Shown one piece after another: positions 8,887 to 17,365 of a stretch of 64,000 bases of DNA. A program made the position numbers and the translations under genes. Position 1 is the first letter of the stretch; each line of letters begins with the position of its first letter. A model generated the notes under the pieces. It was not told where the DNA came from and ran no database searches. It was given only the letters and a program-made list of their open reading frames with translations. The DNA is from Stutzerimonas stutzeri (GTDB taxonomy: Bacteria; Pseudomonadota; Gammaproteobacteria; Pseudomonadales; Pseudomonadaceae): positions 1,166,001 through 1,230,000 of the forward strand of contig NZ_CP046902.1 of NCBI RefSeq assembly GCF_009789555.1, in the 5' to 3' direction.

Positions 8887-9255
8887 ATGTCCGATCAGGA
8901 ACTCATCCCGCAGCCCTCGCCGCAAGCGCGGCAGTGGGCGATGTTCTGTCACTACTCGGCGTTCTTCTGGTTCCTCGTGCCGATGATCGGCAACGTGCTG
9001 GGGCCGCTGATCGTCTGGCAATTGAAGAAGGACATGGACCCTTTCGTCGATGAGCAGGGCAAGGAGGCGCTGAACTTCCAGATCACGTTCAGCATTCTGC
9101 TGATGATCTGCGCAGTGTTGGCTTGGATACTGATCGGCTTTCCGCTGATGGCGTTGATCAGCGTGGTGGCGTTGGTGCTGGTGGTCATCGCCGGCATTCG
9201 CGCCAATGAAGGCCGGCCCTACCGGTATCCGTTCTGCTGGCGGATCGTCAAATGA
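8887..9255 (+). CDS. DUF4870 small membrane protein
   Basis: A 122-residue DUF4870 (Tic20-like) membrane protein of unknown function. The pattern is characteristic: a WAMFCHYSAFFWFLVP helix, a cytoplasmic WQLKKDMDPFVDEQGKEALNF segment, two further helices and a short end containing EGRPYRYPFCWRIVK. The SD GAAGGAG precedes the ATG by about five bases. It lies 16 bases after rph and is probably co-transcribed. Its stop codon lies in a stem-loop facing crc. Confidence 0.85.
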   Translation: MSDQELIPQPSPQARQWAMFCHYSAFFWFLVPMIGNVLGPLIVWQLKKDMDPFVDEQGKEALNFQITFSILLMICAVLAWILIGFPLMALISVVALVLVVIAGIRANEGRPYRYPFCWRIVK

Positions 9256-9285
9256 GCGCTGGCCGCATACTGCGGGGCGCGCTCA
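9253..9285. terminator. Possible stem-loop between DUF4870 gene and crc
   Basis: A two-part hairpin: outer arms 9253-9259 and 9279-9285, inner arms 9263-9267 and 9271-9275. It starts at the stop codon of the DUF4870 gene and faces the 3' end of crc. There is no T-run, so termination is uncertain. Confidence 0.35.
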
Positions 9286-9317
9286 TCGTACGATCCTGCT
9301 AGTCGGCAAATCACTGC

Positions 9318-10097
9318 TCAGGTGCTGAGGGTCCAGTCGTAATCGACCACCAGCGGAGCGTGCTGGGAGAAACGAGGCTGGCGGGGCAGGCGAGCGTTAC
9401 GCACGAAACGACGCATGCCCGACGTCAGTATCTGGTAATCGAAGCGCCAACCCAGATTGAGCATCTGTGCCTGCTCGGTGTCCGGCCACCAGCTGTAGAG
9501 GTCGCCTTCTCGGCTGGCCTCGCGCAGGGCGTCGACGTAACCCATGTTGCCGAAGATCTCATCCAGCCAGGCGCGCTCTGGCGCGAGGAAGCCGGTGGCC
9601 TGCTGGCAGTCGCGCCAGTTCTTCACGTCCAGTTTCTGATGGGCTACGTACAGCGAGCCGCAATAAATGTACTCGCGGCGCTTGCGGCGTTGCTTGTCCA
9701 GATAGTGGGCGAAATCGTCCATGAACTTGAATTTCTGGTTCAAGTCCTCGTCGCCGCCGCGGCCGGTCGGCAGCAGCAGGCTGGCGATGCTGACCTTGTC
9801 GAAATCGGCTTGCAGATAGCGACCGTAACGGTCGGCGGTTTCGAAGCCGAGGCCCATGATCACGGCCTTCGGCTGCAGCCGAGAATACAGCGCAACGCCA
9901 CCCTGTTCCGGAAGTTCAGCGTCGACGGTATAGAGAAAATAACCATCGAGCTGGTAAGCCGGATCATCGAGTTCTACTACGGAGGCGCGGGTATCCTGCA
10001 GGCAGATGACATCGGCATTCTGCGCTTGCAGCCAGCTGAGAAGACCCCGCTGAGCCGCCGCTTGAATGCCATTCACGTTGACGCTGATGATCCGCAT
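9318..10097 (-). CDS. crc: Catabolite repression control protein Crc
   Basis: A 259-residue protein of the exonuclease III/AP endonuclease fold that in pseudomonads has no nuclease role. Crc acts with Hfq to block translation of mRNAs carrying A-rich motifs, giving carbon catabolite repression. The fold is clear (MRIISVNVNGIQAAAQRG; LGWRFDYQILTS; PRFSQHAPLVVDY), but catalytic positions differ: the metal-binding Glu position reads LQDTR, and the usual GDxN loop is replaced by GSLYVAHQ. It is convergent with the DUF4870 gene and divergent from pyrE with 84 bases between starts, the standard Pseudomonas order. Confidence 0.93.
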   Translation of the reverse strand: MRIISVNVNGIQAAAQRGLLSWLQAQNADVICLQDTRASVVELDDPAYQLDGYFLYTVDAELPEQGGVALYSRLQPKAVIMGLGFETADRYGRYLQADFDKVSIASLLLPTGRGGDEDLNQKFKFMDDFAHYLDKQRRKRREYIYCGSLYVAHQKLDVKNWRDCQQATGFLAPERAWLDEIFGNMGYVDALREASREGDLYSWWPDTEQAQMLNLGWRFDYQILTSGMRRFVRNARLPRQPRFSQHAPLVVDYDWTLST

Positions 10098-10181
10098 AAA
10101 TGGCCCCTAAAAACACGTGCGTGTATGATAACCCAAGCTCTTTGCAATTAGCTAAACCAGTGTCTTCCGGGAATATTCTTC

Positions 10182-10823
10182 ATGCAGGCGTACCAGCGCG
10201 ACTTCATTCGCTTCGCCATCGAGCGCGGGGTTCTGCGCTTCGGTGAGTTCACCCTGAAATCCGGACGCACCAGTCCGTATTTCTTCAATGCCGGATTGTT
10301 CAATACCGGCTCGGCGCTGGCTCAACTCGGTCGCTTCTACGCGGCGGCGGTCGCCGACAGCGGTATCGACTTCGATGTGATCTTCGGTCCGGCCTACAAG
10401 GGCATTCCGCTGGCAGCCGCGACGGCGATCTCGCTGGCCGAGCACCATCAGCGCGACGTGCCCTGGTGTTTCAACCGCAAGGAGGCCAAGGATCACGGCG
10501 AGGGCGGCACACTGGTGGGCTCGCCGCTTACCGGGCGCGTGCTGATCGTCGATGACGTGATTACCGCCGGCACGGCGATTCGTGAGGTCATGCAGATCAT
10601 CCGTGCGCAAGGCGCGCAGGCGGCCGGCGTACTGATCGCCCTCGATCGGCAGGAGCGCGGGCAGGGCGAATTATCGGCAATTCAGGAAGTGGAACACGAC
10701 TATGGTATGCCTGTGGTGAGCATCGTTTCGCTGGCCCAGGTGTTAGAATTCCTCGGCCAGGACGCGCAGCTCAAGCAGCACTTGCCGGCGGTAGAAGCCT
10801 ATCGCGATCAGTACGGAATCTAA
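10182..10823 (+). CDS. pyrE: Orotate phosphoribosyltransferase
   Basis: A 213-residue enzyme that joins orotate to PRPP to form OMP in pyrimidine synthesis. The PRPP-binding loop RVLIVDDVITAGTAI is intact, and the N-terminal FTLKSGRTSPYFFNAG orotate-binding segment is present. Length matches the bacterial family. It is divergent from crc, and a stem-loop about 45 bases past its stop may end the transcript. Confidence 0.97.
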   Translation: MQAYQRDFIRFAIERGVLRFGEFTLKSGRTSPYFFNAGLFNTGSALAQLGRFYAAAVADSGIDFDVIFGPAYKGIPLAAATAISLAEHHQRDVPWCFNRKEAKDHGEGGTLVGSPLTGRVLIVDDVITAGTAIREVMQIIRAQGAQAAGVLIALDRQERGQGELSAIQEVEHDYGMPVVSIVSLAQVLEFLGQDAQLKQHLPAVEAYRDQYGI

Positions 10824-10865
10824 TCGGCCGGTCGATTCGCAGGTCTCGAACAAGTATTAGAAACC

Positions 10866-10886
10866 TCGGGCGCTCAGCACGCCCGA
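10866..10886 (+). terminator. Possible pyrE terminator stem
   Basis: A seven-pair stem (10866-10872 with 10880-10886) around a seven-base loop lies 43 bases after the pyrE stop. The T-run is weak, so this may be only a partial terminator. Confidence 0.4.
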
Positions 10887-10918
10887 TGCCTGCCTTTGGC
10901 CGTGTTTCGGTCATTCGA

Positions 10919-10938
10919 GAATAAAAATAAAAAAGAGT
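10919..10938 (+). promoter_or_regulatory. A-rich leader tract, possible Crc/Hfq site
   Basis: An A-rich tract about 65 bases upstream of the DUF3360 gene contains AATAAAAA, which fits the AANAANAA motif bound by Hfq/Crc. It is farther from the start codon than proven sites usually are. Confidence 0.3.
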
Positions 10939-11000
10939 AGCCACGGTAGGTCGGCCTCGGTCGCCTTCTATTCCGTCTAACCTTTTTTTGAAAGCAATCG

Positions 11001-12473
11001 ATGACCGAAAATAATCACAACTACCGAGATTTACACAAGCCCAGTCGCTCCTTCTCCTCTCGTTCCGACTACCTCGATCACGAACTGACCATCATGGCGC
11101 CGAGGCGCTGGCGGCCGAACCTGCCATTTCGGGACTATCGTTTCGAGTGGGAGGACTGGGTACCTGCGCTGGCGGCGACTATCGGCAAGATCGTCATGGT
11201 GGCTGCCGTGGTGGCAGCGTTCGCCGGCCCGCTGGGCTTATCCAACGAGTTCGTCATCGAGAACGCACGCTTCGAGATGCTGATCGCAGCGGTGCTGTTC
11301 GTGGTGCTCGTCTCGGGCTTTTTCAATCCTATGGCCAACCTGGCAGGGACACACGGGCCCCTGATTCCGCTGATTCCCCTGATCGTGGCCTCAGGCGGCC
11401 ACCCGATGGCGCTGGGAATCATGGTGGGCGTACTCGGGTTCACCCTGGGTGTCTTCCGCGGCGGAAGCCTGCTGGCGCGCTTGACCAGCGATGGCGTATG
11501 CGGCGGGCTGCTGCTCTACCTCGGGTTCATCGGTGTCACGTCGCAGATCGGCAAGCTGTTCGCGTGGGCGAACGGCTTCGACATGGGCTATATCGCCTTC
11601 GTCGTGGTGTTCGCGACGATCGTCATGTACGCCTACCTGGAGCATGTGCGGATGCGCTGGTTGGCGATCCCTCTGGGCTCGGGGCTGGCGGCGCTGATTG
11701 CCTTCGCGCTGGGCGCGCCTTTCGAGTTCACCACCGAGCCGGGCATTCCCAATCTCGATCCGCGCTATTGGTGGGGCGAGGACACCGGCTGGAACCTGGG
11801 TTGGCCGCAGTTGCACCACTTCATCGCCGTTGCGCCATTTGCGGTTCTGGCGGTGGCCATGTGGTCGCCGGACTTCCTCGGCCACCGCGTGTTTCAGCAA
11901 TTGAACTATCCGCCCAAGGCCAGGAAAGTGCTGATGAGCATCGACGACACCATGTGTGTCGCGGCGGCTCGGCAGGTGGTGGGAACCGTTCTGGGCGGCG
12001 GCAACCTTGCTTCGTCCTGGGGTACCTACGTGGTGCCGGCGGCAATCGCCAAGCGGCCGATCGTCGCCGGGGCGCTGCTGACCGGTCTGCTTTGCGTCGT
12101 GGCGGCGCTCTGGGGTTATCCGATCGACCTGGCGATCTGGCCGCCCGTGCTCAGCGTGGCGCTGATGGTCGGTGTGTTCCTTCCGCTTCTGGAAGCGGGT
12201 ATGCAGATGACGCGCGAGGGCAAGACCTCTCAGTCGGCCGCCATCGTGATCTTTTCATCGGCTTTGGTGAACCCTGTGTTCGGCTGGTCCTTGACTGTGC
12301 TGCTGGACAATCTCGGGTTGGTTGGCGACAAGGAGCGTGGCCAGGAGCTGTCGCACACCGACCGCTGGGTGATTCCATCCATCGTGTTCGTCCTGCTGTG
12401 CGCGGTGATGGCGGCGATTGGAATGTTCCCCGGCGTGCCTGCGTTGCTGGAGGCGTTTCGCGTCCTTGAGTGA
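11001..12473 (+). CDS. DUF3360 multi-pass transporter-like membrane protein
   Basis: A 490-residue inner-membrane protein with roughly 12 hydrophobic segments, resembling the DUF3360 family known mainly from Vibrio and other gammaproteobacteria. Conserved stretches include NPMANLAGTHGPLIPLIPL and LTSDGVCGGLLLYLGFIG. The overall look recalls nucleobase or sulfate permeases, but the substrate is not known to me. The ATG at 11001 has only a weak ribosome site (GAAAG) after a run of seven T, so initiation may be regulated or weak. It stands alone between pyrE and the DUF4124 gene and ends in a strong terminator. A link to pyrimidines is suggested only by the neighbouring pyrE. Confidence 0.75.
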   Translation: MTENNHNYRDLHKPSRSFSSRSDYLDHELTIMAPRRWRPNLPFRDYRFEWEDWVPALAATIGKIVMVAAVVAAFAGPLGLSNEFVIENARFEMLIAAVLFVVLVSGFFNPMANLAGTHGPLIPLIPLIVASGGHPMALGIMVGVLGFTLGVFRGGSLLARLTSDGVCGGLLLYLGFIGVTSQIGKLFAWANGFDMGYIAFVVVFATIVMYAYLEHVRMRWLAIPLGSGLAALIAFALGAPFEFTTEPGIPNLDPRYWWGEDTGWNLGWPQLHHFIAVAPFAVLAVAMWSPDFLGHRVFQQLNYPPKARKVLMSIDDTMCVAAARQVVGTVLGGGNLASSWGTYVVPAAIAKRPIVAGALLTGLLCVVAALWGYPIDLAIWPPVLSVALMVGVFLPLLEAGMQMTREGKTSQSAAIVIFSSALVNPVFGWSLTVLLDNLGLVGDKERGQELSHTDRWVIPSIVFVLLCAVMAAIGMFPGVPALLEAFRVLE

Positions 12474-12493
12474 ATGAGAGATGAGTGGAAACG

Positions 12494-12518
12494 AGGGGAG
12501 CATTCGCTCCCCTTTTTT
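12494..12518 (+). terminator. Rho-independent terminator after DUF3360 gene
   Basis: A perfect GC-rich stem (GGGGAGC with GCTCCCC around ATTC, 12495-12512) is followed directly by six T. It starts 21 bases after the stop codon. Confidence 0.9.
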
Positions 12519-12715
12519 GTGCGCCGCTGTATGCTTCCCTGCAGCGGGCCCTGACTGTTAGCGAGTCGCTGGGTATGCTTGGCGGACCGGGATCGCGATT
12601 GCGCCGGGGTGCGCATGGCTGCCGATTTTGTATAAGCTGGATGTCGGCCCGGCCATGGAACACACAGGCGTGGCTGCGGGTTTACGGAGCCAACCGAGAT
12701 GGAAGAGACAGAATC

Positions 12716-13300
12716 ATGCGATTAGCGATCAAGGTATCGATGTTGTGCGGCGTGTTGATGACAACGGTCGTTCAGGCGGACCTGTATCGCTATGTCGACG
12801 ACAAGGGCGTAGTGGTGCTCAATCGCCAGGGGGTTCCGCCCCAACATATCGGCAAAGGCTATGAGGTGCTCAACGATCAGGGGCGCGTGACCCGGGTGGT
12901 GCCGCCGGCACCGACGCCGGAGGAGCGCCGGCGTCTGCTCGAGGCCAAGGCGCAAGCCGGCTCGGATGCTCAACTGCTGCGGTTGTATGCCAACGTCGAG
13001 GACGTCGAGCGTGCCAAGGCGCGAAAACTGTCGGAGCTCGACAGCGTGATCGGGATTACCCGTGGCAATCTGCAGGCATTGCGCGCCCAACAGGCCAACC
13101 TGCAGAGCCAGGCGGCGAACCATGAGCGTGCCGGTCGAGAAGTGCCCAGGCAGCTGCTCACCCAGATCGACAATCTCGATAAGGAGCAGGCCAGCTTGCG
13201 GCGTGATATCGATCGCTACAACCAGGCCCGCAAGCAGGCGGAGGTCAGCTTCGGCAGAGAGCATCAGCGACTCGGCGAACTGCTCGGCCAGATCGAATAG
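12716..13300 (+). CDS. DUF4124-domain exported coiled-coil protein
   Basis: A 194-residue exported protein. A short signal peptide (MRLAIKVSMLCGVLMTTVVQA) is followed by a DUF4124 domain, recognised by DLYRYVDDKGVVVLNRQGVPP, and then a long charged, Gln- and Leu-rich region (about 90-194) that should form a coiled coil. No enzyme motif is present and the role is unknown; the domain is common in periplasmic proteins of this order. The ATG at 12716 is chosen by the signal peptide. It converges with argB across a shared terminator. Confidence 0.8.
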   Translation: MRLAIKVSMLCGVLMTTVVQADLYRYVDDKGVVVLNRQGVPPQHIGKGYEVLNDQGRVTRVVPPAPTPEERRRLLEAKAQAGSDAQLLRLYANVEDVERAKARKLSELDSVIGITRGNLQALRAQQANLQSQAANHERAGREVPRQLLTQIDNLDKEQASLRRDIDRYNQARKQAEVSFGREHQRLGELLGQIE

Positions 13301-13318
13301 CGCTGGTCGACAGGCCGT

Positions 13319-13354
13319 AAAAAACCCAGCGTTTCCGGGGAAGGCTGGGTTTTG
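13319..13354. terminator. Bidirectional terminator
   Basis: Arms AACCCAGC and GCTGGGTT (about 13323-13330 and 13344-13351), flanked by an A-run on the left and a T-run on the right, lie between the convergent DUF4124 gene and argB. The hairpin can stop both transcripts. Confidence 0.85.
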
Positions 13355-13369
13355 TCAGCGCGTCGAAAT

Positions 13370-14269
13370 CTACTTGCGGTTGGTGATCAATGTACCGACG
13401 CCAATGTCGGTAAAAATCTCCAGGAGCACCGCATTGGGTACGCGCCCATCGATGATGTGAGCGCTGTGGACGCCGCCTTGAACCGCCTCGAGCGCGCAGC
13501 GAATCTTGGGCAGCATGCCGCCATAGATGGTGCCGTCGGCAATCAGTTCGTCGACCTGCGTCGTGGTCAGTCCGGTCAGTACGTGGCCTTGCTTGTCCAT
13601 CAGGCCGGCTATGTTGGTCAGCAGCATCAGCTTCTCGGCCCTCAGCGCTTCGGCCACCTTGCCTGCCACCAGATCGGCGTTGATGTTATACGACTCGCCA
13701 TCCGGCCCGACGCCGATCGGGGCGATCACCGGAATGAAGTTGCCGTGCACGAGCATTTCCAGCAACTCGGTGTTGACCCCGGTGACTTCGCCGACATGGC
13801 CGATATCGATGATCTCCGGTGAGGTCATCTCCGGCGTCTGCCGCGTGGCCTTGAGCTTCTTGGCGCGGATCAGCTTGGCGTCCTTGCCGGTCAGGCCGAT
13901 GGCGCTGCCGCCATGCTGGTTGATCAGGCTGACGATGCTCTTGTTGACCTGGCCGCCCAGGACCATCTCGACCACATCCATGGTCTGGCTGTCGGTCACC
14001 CGCATGCCGTCGATGAAGTGGCTTTCGATGTTCAGCCGCTTGAGCAGATCGCCGATCTGCGGACCGCCGCCGTGCACCACCACCGGATTGATGCCCACCG
14101 CTTTCATCAGCACGATGTCGCGGGCGAAGCCGGTTTTCAGCTCCTCGCTTTCCATTGCATTGCCGCCGTACTTGATGACCAGCGTCTTGCCGACGAATCG
14201 GCGGATGTAAGGCAGCGCTTCGGAAAGGACCTGGGCAAATTGGGTGGCGGCTTCACGGCTGAGGGTCAT
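13370..14269 (-). CDS. argB: Acetylglutamate kinase
   Basis: A 299-residue amino-acid kinase that phosphorylates N-acetylglutamate in arginine synthesis. The N-terminal KTLVIKYGGNAME lysine/glycine motif binds ATP, PVVVHGGGPQI binds substrate, and the extra N-terminal helix (MTLSREAATQFAQVLSEALP) is the one found in arginine-inhibited hexameric forms, so feedback inhibition is likely. It is the last gene of a coaBC-dut-algC-argB run, 15 bases after algC. Confidence 0.97.
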   Translation of the reverse strand: MTLSREAATQFAQVLSEALPYIRRFVGKTLVIKYGGNAMESEELKTGFARDIVLMKAVGINPVVVHGGGPQIGDLLKRLNIESHFIDGMRVTDSQTMDVVEMVLGGQVNKSIVSLINQHGGSAIGLTGKDAKLIRAKKLKATRQTPEMTSPEIIDIGHVGEVTGVNTELLEMLVHGNFIPVIAPIGVGPDGESYNINADLVAGKVAEALRAEKLMLLTNIAGLMDKQGHVLTGLTTTQVDELIADGTIYGGMLPKIRCALEAVQGGVHSAHIIDGRVPNAVLLEIFTDIGVGTLITNRK

Positions 14270-14284
14270 GCAGGGCTCCGCAAG

Positions 14285-16867
14285 TCAGAACGGCAGGGTG
14301 AGATCAGGCGCGACAGTATAAAGCTGTGCGCGGAAGACTTCCTGTATGCGCTTGAGCTCTTGCTCTGTCTCGGCCTCGAAACGCAGCACCAACACCGGTG
14401 TGGTGTTCGAGGCGCGCACTAGGCCCCACCCTTTCGGGTAGTCGACACGCACGCCGTCGAGGGTGGTGATGTTGGCCTCACCCCAATGGGCGTCGCGATG
14501 CAGTGCTTCGATGATGGTGAACTTGCTTTCCTCGGTGACCTTGATGTTGATCTCCGGGGTGGAAATATCGTTCGGGAAGGCGGCGAAAACCTGTTCGGCG
14601 TTGCGCTTGTCCTGGCTGAGAATTTCCAGCAGACGCACGGCGCTGTAGATGCCGTCGTCGAAGCCGTACCAGCGCTCCTTGAAGAACACGTGGCCGCTCA
14701 TCTCGCCTGCGAGCAGGGCGCCGGTTTCCTTCATCTTCTTCTTGATCAGCGAATGCCCGGTTTTCCACATCACCGGACGGCCACCGTAGCCGCTGATCAG
14801 CGGGGTCAGGCGGCGGGTGCATTTGACATCGAAGATGATGTCGGCGCCCGGATTGCGCGAGACCACGTCCTTGGCGAACAGCATCAGAAGGCGGTCGGGG
14901 TAGATCACGGTGCCGGCATTGGTCACCACGCCGACACGGTCGCCGTCCCCGTCGAAGGCCAGGCCCAGGTCGGCATTCTCCGATTTGACCTTGGCGATGA
15001 GATCTTCGAGGTTTTCCAGCTTGCCCGGGTCCGGGTGATGGTTGGGGAAGTTGCCGTCGACGTCGCAGAACAGCGGGATGACCTTGCAGCCCAGCGCCTC
15101 GATCAACTGCGGGGCGATGACGCCGGCGACACCGTTGCCGCAGTCGACGACCACGCGCAGTGGCTTGGCCAGGGCGATGTCGTCGCGCACGCGCTTGAAG
15201 TAACTGTCCAGTACGTCGACCTGTTCGGCCTGACCGACACCTTCGGTGAGATCGTTGGTCTCGATGCGCTGGCGCAGAGCCTGGATCTGCTCGTTGGCCA
15301 GGGTGTCGCCGGCGATGACGATCTTGAAACCGTTGTAATCGGGCGGGTTGTGACTGCCGGTCAGCATGACGCCGGACTTGCCCGCCAGGACGTTGGCGGC
15401 ATAGTAGAGCACCGGGGTCGGCACCATGCCGACGTCACTGACGCTGCAGCCGCTGTCCACCAGCCCCTGGATCAGGTGCTGGACCAGTTCAGGACCGGAC
15501 AGGCGACCATCGCGGCCAACCGATACGTTCGGCTCGCCCTGGGCCAGGCTTTCGGAGCCGACGGCACGGCCTATCCAGTAGGCGGTCTCGTTGGTCAGGG
15601 TGTCGCCCACCACGCCGCGGATATCGTAGGCGCGGAAAATGCTGGCAGGCAGTTGCGGGGCTTTGGGGGCACTCATTGCGGTTTCTCGCTCCTTGGGGTC
15701 GAGGCCAAGCCAGTCCTGGTCCTCGTCGAGAATGTCGATGTCGAGAATATCGGTGTCCTGGAACAAAGGGTCGACGTGCTCGGTGGATTGGGCCTGCCGA
15801 ACCGTTGGCTGCGGCGCGGCTGCTGGTTTAGCCGTCGCCGCTGCGGCGGTTCGCAGTGGCAGGCGGACCAGGCTCCTGGCCAGCGCATCGAGGGCCGGCA
15901 GGCTCAAAGTCGGTGTTTTGATGGCTCTGCCGGTGGAGAGTTCCTGGACCATTCGACCCAAGTGCATGACATCGTCGCGAAGCCTTCGCTGCTGGGCGTT
16001 CAGCACCAGCTGCAAACCCAGCGATAGCCCGCAGAGCGCTGCCAGCACGGCGGCGAGCGGGAGCAGCGCAGGGGTCGTGGCGCTCAGCGCAACGCCCGGT
16101 AGGAAGCTGAGCTTCCAGTTGGGATTGGCCGAAGGCAGGTTGAGCGCCTGGCTTTCCACGCCTGTGCCGCCCCGCTGGGCGAGCAATTGCGCCGGCCCGC
16201 TGTTGAACTGCTGAACCAGGCGCAGTTGGCCCGCCTTGGCGGGCAGCGTCGGTAGCGTCGCCAGGAAGCGTTCCAGGCTCGTCACCAATAGCAATGTGCC
16301 ATCTACCGGCCCCTGCGGGTGGGTGCGCAGTGCCACGGCGCTGTACAGCAGCCAGCGATCTCCGACCCTGAACGCCTCGGGTGCCGGTGCGGGGCCGTTT
16401 TCCGCCCGCTGTAGCAGATCCAGCGCGGCGAAATTCAATGGGCCGGGGCGATCAGGGTTCTGCCGGGCCTGGCCGCTCAAATGGAGGTGCGCGTCGATGA
16501 CGCCGTCGCGATAGCCAAGCTCATGCTCGGCGGCACGTACCCGATCCGGTTGCCCGCTGTTCAGGGCTTCGAGCAACTGAGGGTCCCGAGCGGCTGCCTG
16601 GGTGTCCTCCGCCAACTGGCGTAGCGCCTGATCGACAGCCGAGGCCTGGCTCTGGCCCCAGGCCTCGGCCAGCGCGGCCGCCTGTTGTCGCTGGTCGGAC
16701 TGGTGCGCGATCCAAAGCAGCGCGCCGGCCGCGAAAAGCCCCAGCAGGCCGGGGAGCAGGCCGGGCATCAGTGCCTTGAGGCCGGCGCTGCGGCGAGCTG
16801 CCGGCGGCCGGGAGTCCGCCGGGTTGAGTACGCCGGTATCCCTGGCGGTGCGCTTGAAGAGTTTCAT
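14285..16867 (-). CDS. algC: Phosphomannomutase/phosphoglucomutase AlgC, long form
   Basis: An 860-residue protein. Residues 1-397 form a membrane-anchored region: a helix at about 35-55, a periplasmic domain to about 265 and a second helix at about 268-290. The C-terminal 463 residues are the complete PMM/PGM enzyme, interconverting mannose- and glucose-6- and 1-phosphates for LPS, exopolysaccharide and rhamnolipid precursors. The phosphoserine loop LTGSHNPPDYNG and the metal loop FDGDGDR are intact. An internal ATG at 15676 would give a 463-residue enzyme alone, the length of the purified P. aeruginosa AlgC, and has AAGGAG 12 bases upstream. Both products may be made. Confidence 0.93.
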   Translation of the reverse strand: MKLFKRTARDTGVLNPADSRPPAARRSAGLKALMPGLLPGLLGLFAAGALLWIAHQSDQRQQAAALAEAWGQSQASAVDQALRQLAEDTQAAARDPQLLEALNSGQPDRVRAAEHELGYRDGVIDAHLHLSGQARQNPDRPGPLNFAALDLLQRAENGPAPAPEAFRVGDRWLLYSAVALRTHPQGPVDGTLLLVTSLERFLATLPTLPAKAGQLRLVQQFNSGPAQLLAQRGGTGVESQALNLPSANPNWKLSFLPGVALSATTPALLPLAAVLAALCGLSLGLQLVLNAQQRRLRDDVMHLGRMVQELSTGRAIKTPTLSLPALDALARSLVRLPLRTAAAATAKPAAAPQPTVRQAQSTEHVDPLFQDTDILDIDILDEDQDWLGLDPKERETAMSAPKAPQLPASIFRAYDIRGVVGDTLTNETAYWIGRAVGSESLAQGEPNVSVGRDGRLSGPELVQHLIQGLVDSGCSVSDVGMVPTPVLYYAANVLAGKSGVMLTGSHNPPDYNGFKIVIAGDTLANEQIQALRQRIETNDLTEGVGQAEQVDVLDSYFKRVRDDIALAKPLRVVVDCGNGVAGVIAPQLIEALGCKVIPLFCDVDGNFPNHHPDPGKLENLEDLIAKVKSENADLGLAFDGDGDRVGVVTNAGTVIYPDRLLMLFAKDVVSRNPGADIIFDVKCTRRLTPLISGYGGRPVMWKTGHSLIKKKMKETGALLAGEMSGHVFFKERWYGFDDGIYSAVRLLEILSQDKRNAEQVFAAFPNDISTPEINIKVTEESKFTIIEALHRDAHWGEANITTLDGVRVDYPKGWGLVRASNTTPVLVLRFEAETEQELKRIQEVFRAQLYTVAPDLTLPF

Positions 16868-16903
16868 GGAGCTCCTCGATCGTCCTTAAAAAGCGGGTCT
16901 GAC

Positions 16904-17359
16904 TCAGTGGCTGCCGGAATGGCCGAAGCCGCCGGCACCGCGGTCGCTGCTGTCGAACTCGTTGACCAGTTCGAACTGTGCCTGGATCACCGGCACCAGC
17001 ACCAGCTGCGCGATACGCTCGCCCACGGCGATGCTGAAACGGGTCTGGCCGCGGTTCCAGCACGACACCATCAGTTCGCCCTGATAGTCCGAATCGATCA
17101 GCCCGACCAGATTGCCGAGCACGATGCCGTGCTTGTGTCCCAGGCCCGAGCGCGGCAGCACCAGCGCCGCCAGGTTGGGGTCGGCGATATGAATCGAAAG
17201 GCCGGTGGGAATCAGGAGGGTCTGGCCCGGTTCGAGCAGGGTGTCGGCCTGCAGCATCGCGCGCAGATCGAGGCCGGCCGAGCCGCTGGTGGCATATTCG
17301 GGTAACGGGAAATCCTGCCCGAGGCGCGGATCGAGGATTTTCGCTTGGAGTTTGTGCAT
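16904..17359 (-). CDS. dut: dUTP diphosphatase
   Basis: A 151-residue trimeric dUTPase that hydrolyses dUTP to dUMP, keeping uracil out of DNA. All five family motifs are visible: AGLDLRA, PRSGLGHKHGI, GLIDSDYQGELMVSCWN, GERIAQLVLVPV and the C-terminal DSSDRGAGGFGHSG P-loop-like tail. It lies six bases after coaBC and 36 bases before algC. Confidence 0.97.
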   Translation of the reverse strand: MHKLQAKILDPRLGQDFPLPEYATSGSAGLDLRAMLQADTLLEPGQTLLIPTGLSIHIADPNLAALVLPRSGLGHKHGIVLGNLVGLIDSDYQGELMVSCWNRGQTRFSIAVGERIAQLVLVPVIQAQFELVNEFDSSDRGAGGFGHSGSH

Positions 17360-17365
17360 GGTCGG

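Noticed and set aside
14486..16027. Plus-strand open frame across algC
   Set aside because: Antisense shadow of a gene whose own frame keeps every PMM/PGM motif.
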